The translations under genes and the position numbers were made by a program. The notes below the pieces were generated by a model, which saw nothing but the letters and a program-made list of their open reading frames with translations, ran no database searches and had not been told where the DNA came from. This document shows positions 26,433-37,869 of a stretch of 57,205 nucleotides of DNA, piece after piece. Source of the DNA: Gammaproteobacteria bacterium UBA7803 (lineage in GTDB: Bacteria; Pseudomonadota; Gammaproteobacteria; Pseudomonadales; Azotimanducaceae); assembly GCA_002480525.1 (NCBI GenBank), contig DLCH01000009.1:186979-244183 (forward strand), in the 5' to 3' direction. Numbering within the stretch: the stretch's first letter is position 1; the number at the start of each line of letters is the position of its first letter.

Positions 26433-27530
26433 TCAGTCGAACACTTTGCTGCCTTTGCGGACGAAAGGCGGCCTGACGATCCGCGCCGGCTTGAGCCGGC
26501 CGCGCACGTCCACCTCGCAGGCGCCCTTCGCCGCTCTGGGGAGACGGGCCAGCGCGATACTGTACCCCAACGTCGGTGAAAAGATACCACTGGTGATCTC
26601 GCCTTCGCCGGACTCGGTCACCACCCGCTGGCCGTGGCGCAGCACGCCCTTTTCCTCCATGACGAGACCCGTGAGCTTCGACGCCGGACCGGCCGCGCGC
26701 TCCCGCGCCAGCGCCGCCCGACCGATGAAGTCGCGCGCCTCCGGCTCCCAGGCCACCGTCCAGGCGAGGTTCGACACCAGCGGCGAGGTGGTCTCGTCCA
26801 TGTCCTGGCCATAGAGGTTCAGGCCCGCTTCCAGCCGCAGGGTATCCCTGGCCGCCAGCCCGGCCGGGCGCACGCCGGCATCCGCCAGCTGGCCCCACAG
26901 CGCCAGCGCCGCGTCTCCGGGCAGCACGACCTCGACGCCGTCCTCGCCGGTGTAGCCGGTGCGTCCCACCATCCAGCCGTCCTGTTCGCGCATGCTGAAT
27001 GGCGCGATGCCGGTCACGTCCGTCCAGCCGGACGCCGTCTCGAACAGCTCGATCGCCGCCGGTCCCTGAACCGCCACCATGGCGAGGTCACGCTCCTCGA
27101 TCCGGGCACCCTCGTCGTTGCGGTCCGCGAGCCAGGCCAGCACCTTGTCCCGGGTGGCGGCGTTCACCACCGCCCGGTAGCCGGCATCACGCCGGTAGAC
27201 GATCAGGTCGTCGACGATGCCCGCCTCGTCGTTGAGCATCACGCCATACAGGGCCTGGCCGGGCGCGCCCAGCTTCGCCACGTCGTTGGCCAGCAGCCGC
27301 CGCAGCAGGGCCAGCGCCTCGCCGCCGCCGGCGCCGTCCGTCACGTCGATCACCGTCATGTGGGAGACGTCGAACATGCCCGCGTGCTCGCGCACCGCCC
27401 GATGCTCGACCATCTGGGAGCCGTAGTTCAGCGGCATTTCCCAGCCGGCGAAGTCCACCAGCTTGGCGCCGGCGTCGACGTGGGCGGGATACAGCGGTGT
27501 GCGGCGCAGGGGCGCGTCGGTCATGGTCAA
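26433..27530 (-). CDS. gcvT: Aminomethyltransferase (glycine cleavage T protein)
   Basis: GcvT releases ammonia from the GcvH-bound aminomethyl group and makes 5,10-methylene-tetrahydrofolate, feeding ThyA and MetF encoded nearby. The 365-residue product has LRRTPLYPAHVDAGAKLVDFAGWEMPL at the N-terminus (first 20 residues from LRRT are the conserved part), HAGMFDVSHMTVIDV, and RTGYTGEDGVEVVLPG. RDTLRLEAGLNLYGQDMDE contributes the folate-binding acidic residues. It begins 77 bp after the ubiH stop. A TACAAT box in that gap could provide a separate promoter for the glycine cleavage genes. I see no glycine riboswitch, for which the gap is too short. Confidence 0.97.
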   Translation of the reverse strand: MTMTDAPLRRTPLYPAHVDAGAKLVDFAGWEMPLNYGSQMVEHRAVREHAGMFDVSHMTVIDVTDGAGGGEALALLRRLLANDVAKLGAPGQALYGVMLNDEAGIVDDLIVYRRDAGYRAVVNAATRDKVLAWLADRNDEGARIEERDLAMVAVQGPAAIELFETASGWTDVTGIAPFSMREQDGWMVGRTGYTGEDGVEVVLPGDAALALWGQLADAGVRPAGLAARDTLRLEAGLNLYGQDMDETTSPLVSNLAWTVAWEPEARDFIGRAALARERAAGPASKLTGLVMEEKGVLRHGQRVVTESGEGEITSGIFSPTLGYSIALARLPRAAKGACEVDVRGRLKPARIVRPPFVRKGSKVFD

Positions 27531-27551
27531 CTACCTGGCACAGTCAAGCGC

Positions 27552-27557
27552 ATTGTA
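27552..27557 (-). promoter_or_regulatory. Possible -10 box before gcvT
   Basis: TACAAT on the minus strand lies 22 bp before the gcvT start in the ubiH-gcvT gap. No convincing -35 hexamer stands 16-18 bp upstream, so this is tentative. Confidence 0.3.
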
Positions 27558-27607
27558 CGGCGGGGCCCGGGCAGGGCGCTAATCGCCGCCGCCCACGGTG
27601 CCGCCCG

Positions 27608-28829
27608 TCAGGCCCGCCGGCTCACCGGACCGAGCCCCATCGCCTCCACCATGATCTGGCGCTTCAGCGGCACCAGACCGTCGAGCAGGCCGACCCCGGT
27701 GTTGCGCAGCCACTGGGTGAGCGGGTCTCCCGCCGCGTAGGCCTGCCGCAGCGCGCCCATCAGCCCCACCATCATTCTGGCGCGGGCACCGCGGCGGCGG
27801 TCGAACGCGCGCCACAGCCCGGGGCTGCCGGGGTCGGCCCCAGGTGCCAGGCCATCGAGCACTTCCAGCACGCCACGCACGTCCTCGAGACCCAGGTTCG
27901 CCCCCTGGCCCGCCAGCGGGTGGACCACCCGGGCGGCGTCACCGACCAGCAGCGCCCGCGGATGGGGATTGAAGCGCTCGGCGATGTGCTGGCGCAGGGG
28001 AAACGTCAGGCGCCGGTCCACCGCCTCCACGGCACCCAGCCGGTGCTGCACGGCCCGGCCCAGCTCCGCCGCGAAAGCCTCGTCGTCGAGGCCCCGCCGC
28101 CGCTCCGCCTCGGCCGGGCTCTGGGACCACACCACCGAGCTCAGGTGCCGCTCCCGGCCGGGCAGCAGCGCCACCGGCCCGTCCAGCAGAAACCGCTGAT
28201 AGGCCGTGTCTTCGTGGGGGCGCTCGGTCCGAACCACCGTCGCCAGAGCCATCTGGCCGACGTCGTAGCTGCGCACGGCCACGCCGAGCATCTGCCGCAC
28301 CGCGGACGCCGCACCATCGGCCGCGATCAGCAGGCGCGCCCGCGCCGGGCCGGCAGCCACCGCCGGGGCAGCGGCCGCCGCATCTGCGGCCGCAGCGAGG
28401 GTCAGGACGACCTCGTCCGCCCCGGCCGACAGGTCCGCCAGCCGGCCGTGGTGAACCCGGATCCCATGCTGCCGGTCGACCGTAGACCAGAGCGCCTCCA
28501 CCAGCGGGCCATTCTCGACGATCCAGCCGAGCTCCTCCCGTCCTGCCATCGCGGCATCGAAGTTCATGGCGCGGGTGCCGCGCTCTTCCCAGACCTCCAT
28601 GCGCCGGTACGGCGTCGCCTCGACGCGCCCCCAGACGCCCACGGAGTCCAGCAGCGCCCGGGACGCCGGCGACAGGGCCAGGGTCCGCAGATCCATGCCG
28701 AGGGATCCGCGCACCACCGCCGGCCGCCGCGGCTCGATCAGCAGCACCCGCCGGTCCTGAGCGGCCAGCCCCAGCGCCACCGCCGCGCCGATGAGGCCGC
28801 CGCCGACCACGGCGACGTCGTAGACCGCG

Positions 28830-28837
<8 letters not shown>
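27608..28837 (-). CDS. ubiH: UbiH-family FAD-dependent ubiquinone hydroxylase
   Basis: Members of the UbiH/UbiI/UbiF family hydroxylate the aromatic ring of ubiquinone precursors using FAD and oxygen. The 409-residue product has the N-terminal FAD-binding GGGLIGAAVALGLA, a middle DG motif (LLIAADGAASAVRQ), and the family signature ALLVGDAARVVHPLAGQGANLGLEDV, of which GDAARVVHPLAGQG is diagnostic. The choice of UbiH over UbiI or UbiF rests on position next to pepP and ygfB, as in E. coli, so ring-position specificity is an inference. Only one such hydroxylase is in this cluster; E. coli has ubiI as well. Its start overlaps the pepP end by 8 bp. Confidence 0.9.
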
Positions 28838-30132
<1,295 letters not shown>

Positions 30133-30158
<26 letters not shown>

Positions 30159-30666
30159 CGTTCAGCGTGGTCATGATCAGCAGGGCCCCCACCTTGACGA
30201 ACTCCTCGAGCTCGACGAAGTCCGTTTCCGCGGCCTCGGCGCCGCGGCCGGCGACATCGGCATCGACCTGGGCAATGGCGCTGAAGTCGCGGACGATCTC
30301 GCGGACCTCCTCGGGGCAGTCGTCCAGGCTGGTCGCGCCGCGCCGGGCGAGGCCCGCGGCGAACCCGGCCAGGAAGCTCGCACACCACTGGCCGAGGGCC
30401 TCCAGCCGGTCCGGCAGCGGCACGTCGTCGGCGGGCAGCAGCGGCGCGAAGCGCATGTCCTCGGCCAGCAGCTCGCCGACCGCCGCGCTGACAAACGCCT
30501 CGACGGCGTCCTGGTGGGTGAGCGCCTCCTCGCCGAGCAGCGCGACCACGTCGACCGTCGGCGTGTCGCCGCGGTGACAGACACCGAGGCCGCAGACCGC
30601 GCCGTGCAGCTCCGCCACGGGCAGCTGATGGGCGGCATTGAGCGCCAGAGCGGTGAGATCGGACAC
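30133..30666 (-). CDS. ygfB: YgfB/YecA (UPF0149) family protein
   Basis: The 177-residue acidic helical product fits the UPF0149 family: LPVAELHGAVCGLGVC near residue 15, LPDRLEALGQWCASFLAGF in the middle and EEVREIVRDFSAIAQVD. YgfB of Pseudomonas modulates AlpA-dependent transcription, affecting ampDh3 and beta-lactam response; whether this protein does the same is unknown. No SEC-C zinc motif is present at the C-terminus, which separates it from longer YecA proteins. It is the first gene of the ygfB-pepP-ubiH-gcv unit and is divergent from the TIGR02449-zapA genes, 175 bp away. That arrangement is identical in E. coli. Confidence 0.93.
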
Positions 30667-30814
30667 GGCGCCGGGCGCCTCCGTCGGTTCAGCGGGAGCC
30701 GTATGCTAACAGACCCGGCGCGGCGCAGAAGCGCTCCCCGGACCGCGCTTCACATGCCCCGGCATTCAGCGCACACTAACGGGCGCAACGACGCTTTCGT
30801 GCGGTTTTTTCCAG

Positions 30815-30840
30815 ACGGTTGTCCGAAACGGTTATCCGAA
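30815..30840. repeat. 13-bp tandem duplication just before the TIGR02449 gene
   Basis: ACGGTTGTCCGAA (30815-30827) and ACGGTTATCCGAA (30828-30840) are adjacent with one mismatch and end 1 bp before the start codon. They replace the place where a Shine-Dalgarno sequence would be expected. Confidence 0.9.
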
Positions 30841-30841
30841 T

Positions 30842-31063
30842 ATGTCGAGTCGCGAATCGCCGAGCCCCGAGTGGGCGGCACTGGAGAGGAAGGTCGCGGA
30901 GCTCATCGAGCTGTGCGCCGTGCTCAGCCGGGAGAACCGTGCCCTGCGGGCGCAGCAGCAGAACTGGACCACCGAGCGCGCCAAGCTGATCGAGAAGAAC
31001 GAGCTGGCCAAGAGCCGCGTCGAATCCATGATCACCCGGCTGAAGGCCCTGGAACAGGACTGA
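30842..31063 (+). CDS. TIGR02449 family small coiled-coil protein
   Basis: The 73-residue product is almost entirely one amphipathic helix: WAALERKVAELIELCAVLSR, ENRALRAQQQNW and RVESMITRLKALEQD show heptad spacing. This fits the short TIGR02449 family found directly upstream of zapA in many Gammaproteobacteria. Such proteins resemble ZapB and SlyX in form, and a division role is plausible from position but not shown. The stop lies 6 bp before zapA. There is no Shine-Dalgarno sequence; a 13-bp tandem repeat occupies the ribosome-binding region. Confidence 0.88.
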   Translation: MSSRESPSPEWAALERKVAELIELCAVLSRENRALRAQQQNWTTERAKLIEKNELAKSRVESMITRLKALEQD

Positions 31064-31069
31064 TCGACC

Positions 31070-31378
31070 ATGAGCGACACCACGACGGTCAGCGTCAGAA
31101 TCCTCGACAAGGAGTATCAGGTGAGCTGCCGCCAGGACGAGGTGGACGCGCTCACCTCGTCGGCCCGCTACCTCGACCAGCAGATGCGCCAGATCCGCGA
31201 GTCCGGCAAGGTGTTCGGCCTCGACCGCATCGCCGTGATGGCGGCGCTCAACCTCGCCAACGAGCTGCTCGAGAAGCGCCACGCCGTGGAGCACGTCCAG
31301 AGCGAGGCCGACACCATGGTGCGCCAGCTCTCCGACCGCATCACCCACGCCCTGGCCGAGCACAAACAGCTGGTGTAG
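31070..31378 (+). CDS. zapA: Cell division protein ZapA
   Basis: ZapA binds and bundles FtsZ filaments at mid-cell. The 102-residue product has the family pattern TVSVRILDKEYQVSCRQDEV followed by LTSSARYLDQQMRQIRESGK in the globular head. FGLDRIAVMAALNLANELLE leads into a C-terminal coiled coil that mediates tetramers. Length matches E. coli ZapA (109). It is followed by the 6S RNA gene and fau, an order conserved across Gammaproteobacteria. Confidence 0.96.
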   Translation: MSDTTTVSVRILDKEYQVSCRQDEVDALTSSARYLDQQMRQIRESGKVFGLDRIAVMAALNLANELLEKRHAVEHVQSEADTMVRQLSDRITHALAEHKQLV

Positions 31379-31442
31379 TGCGCCGCACTGCACCCAGCCT
31401 CTGACGGCGTCTGTCAATACCCGGTAGGCCGTTCCGATTGGC

Positions 31443-31448
31443 TATACT
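31443..31448 (+). promoter_or_regulatory. -10 box of the 6S RNA promoter
   Basis: TATACT is a near-consensus sigma-70 -10 hexamer, and the 5' end of 6S RNA inferred from base pairing (31455) lies 6 bp downstream of it. The -35 is poor, which suggests that the -10 dominates or an activator is used. Confidence 0.65.
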
Positions 31449-31454
31449 TCGCTC

Positions 31455-31662
31455 ATCTCCTGGGATGTTCGCCAGTTGGTAGTCGTCCTTGAGCCGTTAG
31501 AAAAAACCCAGGGGGTCAACGGCGATGGTCTGTGAGCAAGCCCGACGCCGCACCCGCCTCCATGGAGCCGGGCGTGGGTTGGGAAGCCTGGGACTTCGCT
31601 CCGCGGCCCCCGACCTGAACCAAACGGTTCAGGGCCATATCGACAGCGGCATCCTGGGAGAT
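31455..31662 (+). ncRNA. ssrS: 6S RNA
   Basis: 6S RNA mimics an open promoter and sequesters sigma-70 RNA polymerase in stationary phase. The two ends pair as expected for the closing stem: ATCTCCTGGGATG at 31455 with CATCCTGGGAGAT ending at 31662. Sequence blocks shared with E. coli 6S are visible, including GGGATGTTCGCCAG near the 5' end, CCTTGAGCCG, GGTCTGTGAGCA, TGAACCAAACGGTTCA and the 3' CGGCATC. The gene lies between zapA and fau, its classical place. At about 208 nt it is longer than the 184-nt E. coli RNA. It probably also forms the leader of the fau transcript, from which the mature form is processed. Confidence 0.92.
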
Positions 31663-31676
31663 CCTTCTCCACGCCC

Positions 31677-32330
31677 ATGACCACACCACCCCCCGATCCA
31701 GCGCCTGCGGACCGCCGGGACGACGCCGGCCGGCGCGACCTGCGGCGGACGTTCCGCCAGCGCAGGCGCCGGCTGACCCCGTCGGTGCGGGCCGCCCACG
31801 CCGACGCGGCGGCCAGGCACTTCTTCGCCGCCGGCCTGCAGTTCGCCGGCCGCACCTTCGGCGCCTACGTCGCCGCGGACGGCGAGCTCGACCCGGCGCC
31901 GCTGCTGCGCCGGCTGCTGCACCCGCGCCGCCGGCTGGCGCTGCCGGTGGTCCGGCGCGGCGGCGTCATGGACTTCTACCGGGTCCGGCCCGACACCCGC
32001 TTCGTGACCAACCGGTTCGGCATCGCCGAGCCGGCGCCGGGAACCCCGTGGGTGCCGCCGCTGTCTATCGACGTGCTGCTGATGCCGCTGGTCGCCTTCG
32101 ACGACCGGGGCAACCGGCTGGGCATGGGCGCCGGCTTCTACGACCGCTTCATCGGCCGCCTGCCGCCGCGCCTGCGGCCGCGCCTGATCGGCCTGGCCCA
32201 CGAGGTGCAGCGCAGCGAGTCGCCCCTGCCGGCGGCGCCCTGGGACGTCCCCCTGGACGGGGTGCTGAGCGAGGCGGGCTGGCAGCCGCTGACACGACAT
32301 CGAGCAACCGCAGACCAGGACCACGACTGA
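31677..32330 (+). CDS. fau: 5-formyltetrahydrofolate cyclo-ligase
   Basis: This enzyme (YgfA/Fau) uses ATP to turn 5-formyl-tetrahydrofolate into 5,10-methenyl-tetrahydrofolate, recycling a folate by-product of serine hydroxymethyltransferase. The 217-residue product has RRTFRQRRRRLTP at the N-terminus and YVAADGELDPAPLL. The nucleotide-binding signature DDRGNRLGMGAGFYDRFI is present. In E. coli the gene follows 6S RNA and affects persistence; the same arrangement holds here, with 14 bp between the 3' end of 6S RNA and the ATG. Its stop overlaps the def start by 1 bp (TGATG). Confidence 0.94.
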   Translation: MTTPPPDPAPADRRDDAGRRDLRRTFRQRRRRLTPSVRAAHADAAARHFFAAGLQFAGRTFGAYVAADGELDPAPLLRRLLHPRRRLALPVVRRGGVMDFYRVRPDTRFVTNRFGIAEPAPGTPWVPPLSIDVLLMPLVAFDDRGNRLGMGAGFYDRFIGRLPPRLRPRLIGLAHEVQRSESPLPAAPWDVPLDGVLSEAGWQPLTRHRATADQDHD

Positions 32331-32872
32331 TGGCAGTACGCGACATCATCCGCATGGGACATCCGACCCTGCGCACCCCGGCCCGGCCCCTGACCGACGC
32401 CGAGATCACCAGCCCGGACACCCGGCGCCTGGTGGACGACATGATCGACACGCTCCACCATGCCGGCGGCATCGGCCTGGCCGCGCCGCAGATCGACGTG
32501 CCGGTCCGTCTCGCCATCATCGAGATCGATCCGGAGGCGAGCCGCTACGGCGACATTCCGCCGATGCCGCTGACGGTGTTCGTCAATCCGCGGATCGAGG
32601 TGGTCGACGAAGCCAGCGCCGGGTTCTGGGAAGGCTGTCTGTCGGTGCCGGGCCTGCGCGGCTGGGTCGAACGCCCCCAGCACGTGCGCGTGAGCGCCCG
32701 CAATCTGGCGGGCGAACCCCTGGAGCTCGAGCTGCGCGGCTTTCTCGCCACCGTGTTCCAGCACGAGTTCGACCATCTCGACGGGCGGCTCTACATCGAT
32801 CGCATGACCGATCCGACCCGGCTGATGTTCGAGGAGGAGTTCGAGCAGTTCGTGCTGCACGGCTCGGGCTGA
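32330..32872 (+). CDS. def: Peptide deformylase
   Basis: Peptide deformylase removes the formyl group from nascent N-formylmethionine. The 180-residue product carries all three motifs: GGIGLAAPQIDVPV (motif 1), EGCLSVPGLRG with the metal-binding Cys (motif 2), and QHEFDHLDGRLY with the two metal-binding His and the catalytic Glu (motif 3). ATG 32330 shares its A with the fau stop. The fmt gene that usually accompanies the main def is absent, so this could be a second deformylase of the genome rather than the def-fmt copy. Confidence 0.95.
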   Translation: MAVRDIIRMGHPTLRTPARPLTDAEITSPDTRRLVDDMIDTLHHAGGIGLAAPQIDVPVRLAIIEIDPEASRYGDIPPMPLTVFVNPRIEVVDEASAGFWEGCLSVPGLRGWVERPQHVRVSARNLAGEPLELELRGFLATVFQHEFDHLDGRLYIDRMTDPTRLMFEEEFEQFVLHGSG

Positions 32873-32906
32873 AGCGCCGCGAGCGCAGCCCGGCCCCGGT
32901 GCGGCG

Positions 32907-33572
32907 CTACAGCGTCTCGACGCCGCCGGCGGCGGCGATGAACACCAGGTCCGCCGCCTGGGCGGCGAACACGCCGTTGCAGACCACGCCGACGATGTTG
33001 TTGAGCGTCCGCTCCAGCTCCGTGGGATCGAAGATCTTCAGGCCGTGGACGTCGAGGATGACGTTGCCGTTGTCGGTGACGAAGTCCTGGCGCAGCTCGG
33101 GATGGCCGCCCAGCTCGCGGATCTCCCGGGCCACCAGCCCCCGGGCCATGGGAATGACCTCCACCGGCAGGGGGTAGTCGCCGAGCACCTCGACCCGCTT
33201 GCTGGCGTCGACGATGCAGACGAACTCGTCGGCGGAGGCCGCGACGATCTTCTCCCGGGTCAGCGCGCCGCCGCCGCCCTTGATGAGCTGGCGCGCACCG
33301 TTCACCTCGTCGGCGCCGTCGACGTAGACCGCCACGCCGTCGACGGCGTTGAGATCCAGGACGGCGATGCCGTGGCCGCGCAGCCGCTCGGCGCTGGCCT
33401 CGCTGGAGGACACCGTGGCGTTGAAGGTGTGCTTGATGCCGGCCAGCAGATCGATGAAGTGGTTGGTGGTCGAGCCGGTGCCGACGCCGACCACGCTGCT
33501 GCCGTCGAGCTTGGGCGCGATGTAGTCCAGAGCCGCCTGGGCAGCACTGCGTTTGAGCTGGTCTTGGTCCAT
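32907..33572 (-). CDS. rpiA: Ribose-5-phosphate isomerase A
   Basis: RpiA interconverts ribose-5-phosphate and ribulose-5-phosphate in the pentose phosphate pathway, supplying a Tkt substrate. The 221-residue product has VGVGTGSTTNHFIDLL, VSSSEASAERLRGHG, the catalytic YVDGADEVN and LIKGGGGALTREKIVA, all diagnostic. The length equals the E. coli enzyme within two residues. It is divergent from ilvA with only 47 bp between the start codons, so the promoters must overlap. Confidence 0.98.
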   Translation of the reverse strand: MDQDQLKRSAAQAALDYIAPKLDGSSVVGVGTGSTTNHFIDLLAGIKHTFNATVSSSEASAERLRGHGIAVLDLNAVDGVAVYVDGADEVNGARQLIKGGGGALTREKIVAASADEFVCIVDASKRVEVLGDYPLPVEVIPMARGLVAREIRELGGHPELRQDFVTDNGNVILDVHGLKIFDPTELERTLNNIVGVVCNGVFAAQAADLVFIAAAGGVETL

Positions 33573-33619
33573 ACTACGTCGTTTGCTCTGCTACCTCGGT
33601 TGCCCGACACAGTCTCCCG

Positions 33620-35155
33620 ATGCTGGAACGCTACGTAAAGAAGATTCTGTCCTCCCGCGTCTACGACGTGGCGGTGGAGACGCCGCTGCAGCGGGCGCCG
33701 CGGCTGTCCGCGCGCACCGGCCACGAGGTGCTGCTCAAGCGCGAGGACATGCAGCCCGTGTTCTCCTTCAAGATCCGCGGCGCCTACAACAAGATCGCCC
33801 AGCTCTCCGAGGAAGAGCAGCAGCGCGGCGTGATCGCGGCGTCCGCCGGCAACCACGCCCAGGGCGTGGCGCTGGCCGCCCGGGAGCTCGGCCTGAAGGC
33901 GGTGATCGTCATGGGCCGCAACACCCCGAGCATCAAAGTGGACGCGGTGCGCGCCCTGGGCGCGAAGGTGGTGCTGCACGGCGACGGCTTCGACGAGGCC
34001 AAGGCCCACGCCGACGGCCTGGTCGCCGAGCACGGCTACACCTTCGTCCACCCCTTCGACGACGTCGACGTGCTCACCGGCCAGGGCACGGTGGGCATGG
34101 AGATCATGAACCAGCACGCCCGCGCCCCCGGCGCCGTGTTCGTGCCGGTGGGCGGCGGCGGGCTGATCGCCGGCATCTCCGCCTACGTGAAGTACCTGTC
34201 CCCGGGCACCCGGGTGGTCGGCGTCGAGTGCGAGGGCTCCGCCTGCCTGGCGGCGGCCATGCGGGCCGGCCGGCGGGTGAAGCTGCCCTACGATTCCCTC
34301 GACCTGTTCGCCGACGGCGTGTCCGTCGCCCAGGTGGGCAGGGAGACCTTCAAGGTCGCCCGCCAATGCGTCGACGAAGTCATCACGGTCAGCACCGACG
34401 AGATCTGCGCCGCCGTGAAGGACCTGTTCGACGACACCCGCGCCATCGCCGAGCCGTCGGGGGCCCTGGCCGTGGCCGGGCTGAAGAAGTTCGCCGCCCG
34501 GGGCGGGAAGGCGGCCGCCCGGACCGGCGGCGACGGCAGCCTGGTGGCCGTGGTCAGCGGCGCCAACGTCAATTTCGACCGGCTGCGCCACATCTCCGAG
34601 CGGGCCGAGGTGGGCGAGCAGCGCGAGTCCATCCTCGGCGTGACCATTCCCGAGCAGCGCGGCAGTTTCCGCCGTTTCTGCCAGACCCTGGGCAAGCGCT
34701 CGGTGAGCGAGTTCAACTACCGCTATGCCAGCGACGAGGCCGCCCACGTCTACGTCGGCCTGCAGGTAGCGACGCCGGCAGACCGGGCCGCCGTGGTCGA
34801 GGCGCTGGAGGCGGGCGGCTACGCCGTCCAGGACATGACCGACAACGAAGCGGCCAAGCTGCACGTCCGCCACATGGTGGGCGGGCGCACCCTGGGCGGC
34901 AAACCGGAGCTGCTGTACCGCTTCGAGTTTCCCGAGCGGCCGGGGGCGCTGCTGCGCTTCCTGTCCGTGCTCGGCACCGAGTGGAACATCACCATGTTCC
35001 ACTACCGCAACCACGGCGCCGCCTGGGGCCGCGTGCTGGTGGGGTTCGAGGCCGGCGAGGGCGACCGGAAGAAGCTCACCGCTTACCTCGAGCGGGTCGG
35101 CTACCGCTACTGGGAAGAGACCGACAACCCGGCCTACCGGCTGTTCCTGCGCTGA
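33620..35155 (+). CDS. ilvA: Threonine ammonia-lyase, biosynthetic
   Basis: IlvA deaminates threonine to 2-oxobutanoate, the first committed step of isoleucine synthesis, and is inhibited by isoleucine. The 511-residue product has the PLP Lys in VFSFKIRGAYNK and SAGNHAQGVALAA. The PLP phosphate loop is VGGGGLIAGISAY. Two ACT-like regulatory domains follow (starting near RESILGVTIPEQRGSFRRF and PELLYRFEFPERPGALLRF), so it is the allosteric biosynthetic form (E. coli IlvA 514) rather than the short catabolic TdcB. The divergent rpiA-ilvA pair is common in Gammaproteobacteria. Confidence 0.97.
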   Translation: MLERYVKKILSSRVYDVAVETPLQRAPRLSARTGHEVLLKREDMQPVFSFKIRGAYNKIAQLSEEEQQRGVIAASAGNHAQGVALAARELGLKAVIVMGRNTPSIKVDAVRALGAKVVLHGDGFDEAKAHADGLVAEHGYTFVHPFDDVDVLTGQGTVGMEIMNQHARAPGAVFVPVGGGGLIAGISAYVKYLSPGTRVVGVECEGSACLAAAMRAGRRVKLPYDSLDLFADGVSVAQVGRETFKVARQCVDEVITVSTDEICAAVKDLFDDTRAIAEPSGALAVAGLKKFAARGGKAAARTGGDGSLVAVVSGANVNFDRLRHISERAEVGEQRESILGVTIPEQRGSFRRFCQTLGKRSVSEFNYRYASDEAAHVYVGLQVATPADRAAVVEALEAGGYAVQDMTDNEAAKLHVRHMVGGRTLGGKPELLYRFEFPERPGALLRFLSVLGTEWNITMFHYRNHGAAWGRVLVGFEAGEGDRKKLTAYLERVGYRYWEETDNPAYRLFLR

Positions 35156-35186
35156 CCGGCGGCGCGCTGCGCCGCCCCGGGCCCGG

Positions 35187-36560
<1,374 letters not shown>

Positions 36561-36624
36561 TTTCGCTTTGGGTTTCACGGGGGCTGGTAGTATAGGCGCC
36601 CTTTCGGCCACGGACCCAGACCCG

Positions 36625-37854
36625 GTGCGCACCACCTCCCTGGACAGAGACAGAATCCGCGTTCTGCTGCTGGAGGGCGTCCATCCCTCGGCGGTGGAGA
36701 ATCTCGAGCGCGCCGGCTACCGCAACGTCACCGCGCTGGGCGAGGCGCTGCAGGGCGCGGAGCTGGCGAAGGCCATCGCCGACGTCCACATGGTGGGCAT
36801 CCGCTCCCGAACCCAGCTCGACGCCGAGGCGCTGGCCGCGGCCCGGCGGCTGATCGCCGTGGGCTGTTTCTGCATCGGCACCAACCAGGTCGACCTGAAC
36901 GCGGCCACCGCCGCCGGCGTGCCGGTGTTCAACGCGCCGTTCTCCAACACCCGCAGCGTCGCCGAGCTGGTGCTGGCCGAAGCGATCCTGCTGCTGCGCG
37001 GCGTGCCGGACAAGAGCACCCGCATGCACGCCGGCGAGTGGCGCAAGACCGCCAAGTCGAGCTACGAGGTGCGCGGCAAGACCCTGGGCGTGATCGGCTA
37101 CGGCAACATCGGCGCCCAGCTCGGCGTGCTGGCCGAGGGCCTCGGCATGAACGTCGTGTTCTACGACGTGGTGAAGAAGCTGAACATGGGCAACGCCCGG
37201 CAGATGGACAGCCTGGCCGATCTGCTGGGCCGGGCCGACGTGGTGACCCTGCACGTGCCCGCCACGCCCCAGACCCGCAACATGATCGGCGCCGCCGAGC
37301 TCGCGCGGATGAAGCGCGACGCGGTGCTGATCAACGCCTCCCGGGGCAACGTCATCGACCTCGACGCCCTGGCGCAGCGCCTGCGCGCGGGCGAGCTGCT
37401 CGGCGCCGCCATCGACGTGTTCCCCAGCGAGCCGAAGTCCAACGACGAGCCCTTCGAGTCGCCCCTGCGCGGCCTGTCGAACGTGATCCTCACGCCCCAC
37501 GTCGGCGGCAGCACCCAGGAGGCCCAGGAGAACATCGGCCTGGAGGTCTCGGAGAAGCTGGTCCGCTACAGCGACAACGGCTCCACCCTGTCGGCGGTGA
37601 ATTTCCCCGAGGTGGCGCTGCCGGAACATCCGGGGCAGCACCGGCTGCTGCACATCCACAGGAACGTGCCCGGCGTGATGTCCGCCATCAACCAGGTGCT
37701 GTCGGACCATCAGGTGAACGTGGCCGGCCAGTACCTGCAGACCAACCCCCACATCGGCTACGTGGTGGTGGACATCGAGGCGGACTACTCCCAGCCGGTG
37801 CTCGAGGCGCTGCGGGCGATCCCGGCCACCATCAAGGCCCGGGTGCTGTTCTGA
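36625..37854 (+). CDS. serA: D-3-phosphoglycerate dehydrogenase
   Basis: SerA oxidises 3-phosphoglycerate, the first step of serine synthesis; many forms also reduce 2-oxoglutarate to D-2-hydroxyglutarate. The 409-residue product has the NAD-binding GVIGYGNIGAQLGVLAEGLG, the catalytic segments INASRGNVIDLDAL and TPHVGGSTQEAQENIGLEV, and a C-terminal ACT domain (HRNVPGVMSAINQVL) whose His and Asn bind serine for feedback inhibition. Start GTG 36625 gives a length within one residue of E. coli SerA; the frame stays open upstream into the divergent gene but is not coding there. A TAGTAT/TATAGG sequence at 36588-36596 may hold the -10. Confidence 0.97.
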   Translation: MRTTSLDRDRIRVLLLEGVHPSAVENLERAGYRNVTALGEALQGAELAKAIADVHMVGIRSRTQLDAEALAAARRLIAVGCFCIGTNQVDLNAATAAGVPVFNAPFSNTRSVAELVLAEAILLLRGVPDKSTRMHAGEWRKTAKSSYEVRGKTLGVIGYGNIGAQLGVLAEGLGMNVVFYDVVKKLNMGNARQMDSLADLLGRADVVTLHVPATPQTRNMIGAAELARMKRDAVLINASRGNVIDLDALAQRLRAGELLGAAIDVFPSEPKSNDEPFESPLRGLSNVILTPHVGGSTQEAQENIGLEVSEKLVRYSDNGSTLSAVNFPEVALPEHPGQHRLLHIHRNVPGVMSAINQVLSDHQVNVAGQYLQTNPHIGYVVVDIEADYSQPVLEALRAIPATIKARVLF

Positions 37855-37869
37855 TCGGGGCGCCCGGGC

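Noticed and set aside
27531..27607. Glycine riboswitch before gcvT
   Set aside because: The gap is 77 bp, too short for a glycine aptamer, and none of the conserved aptamer pairing is visible.
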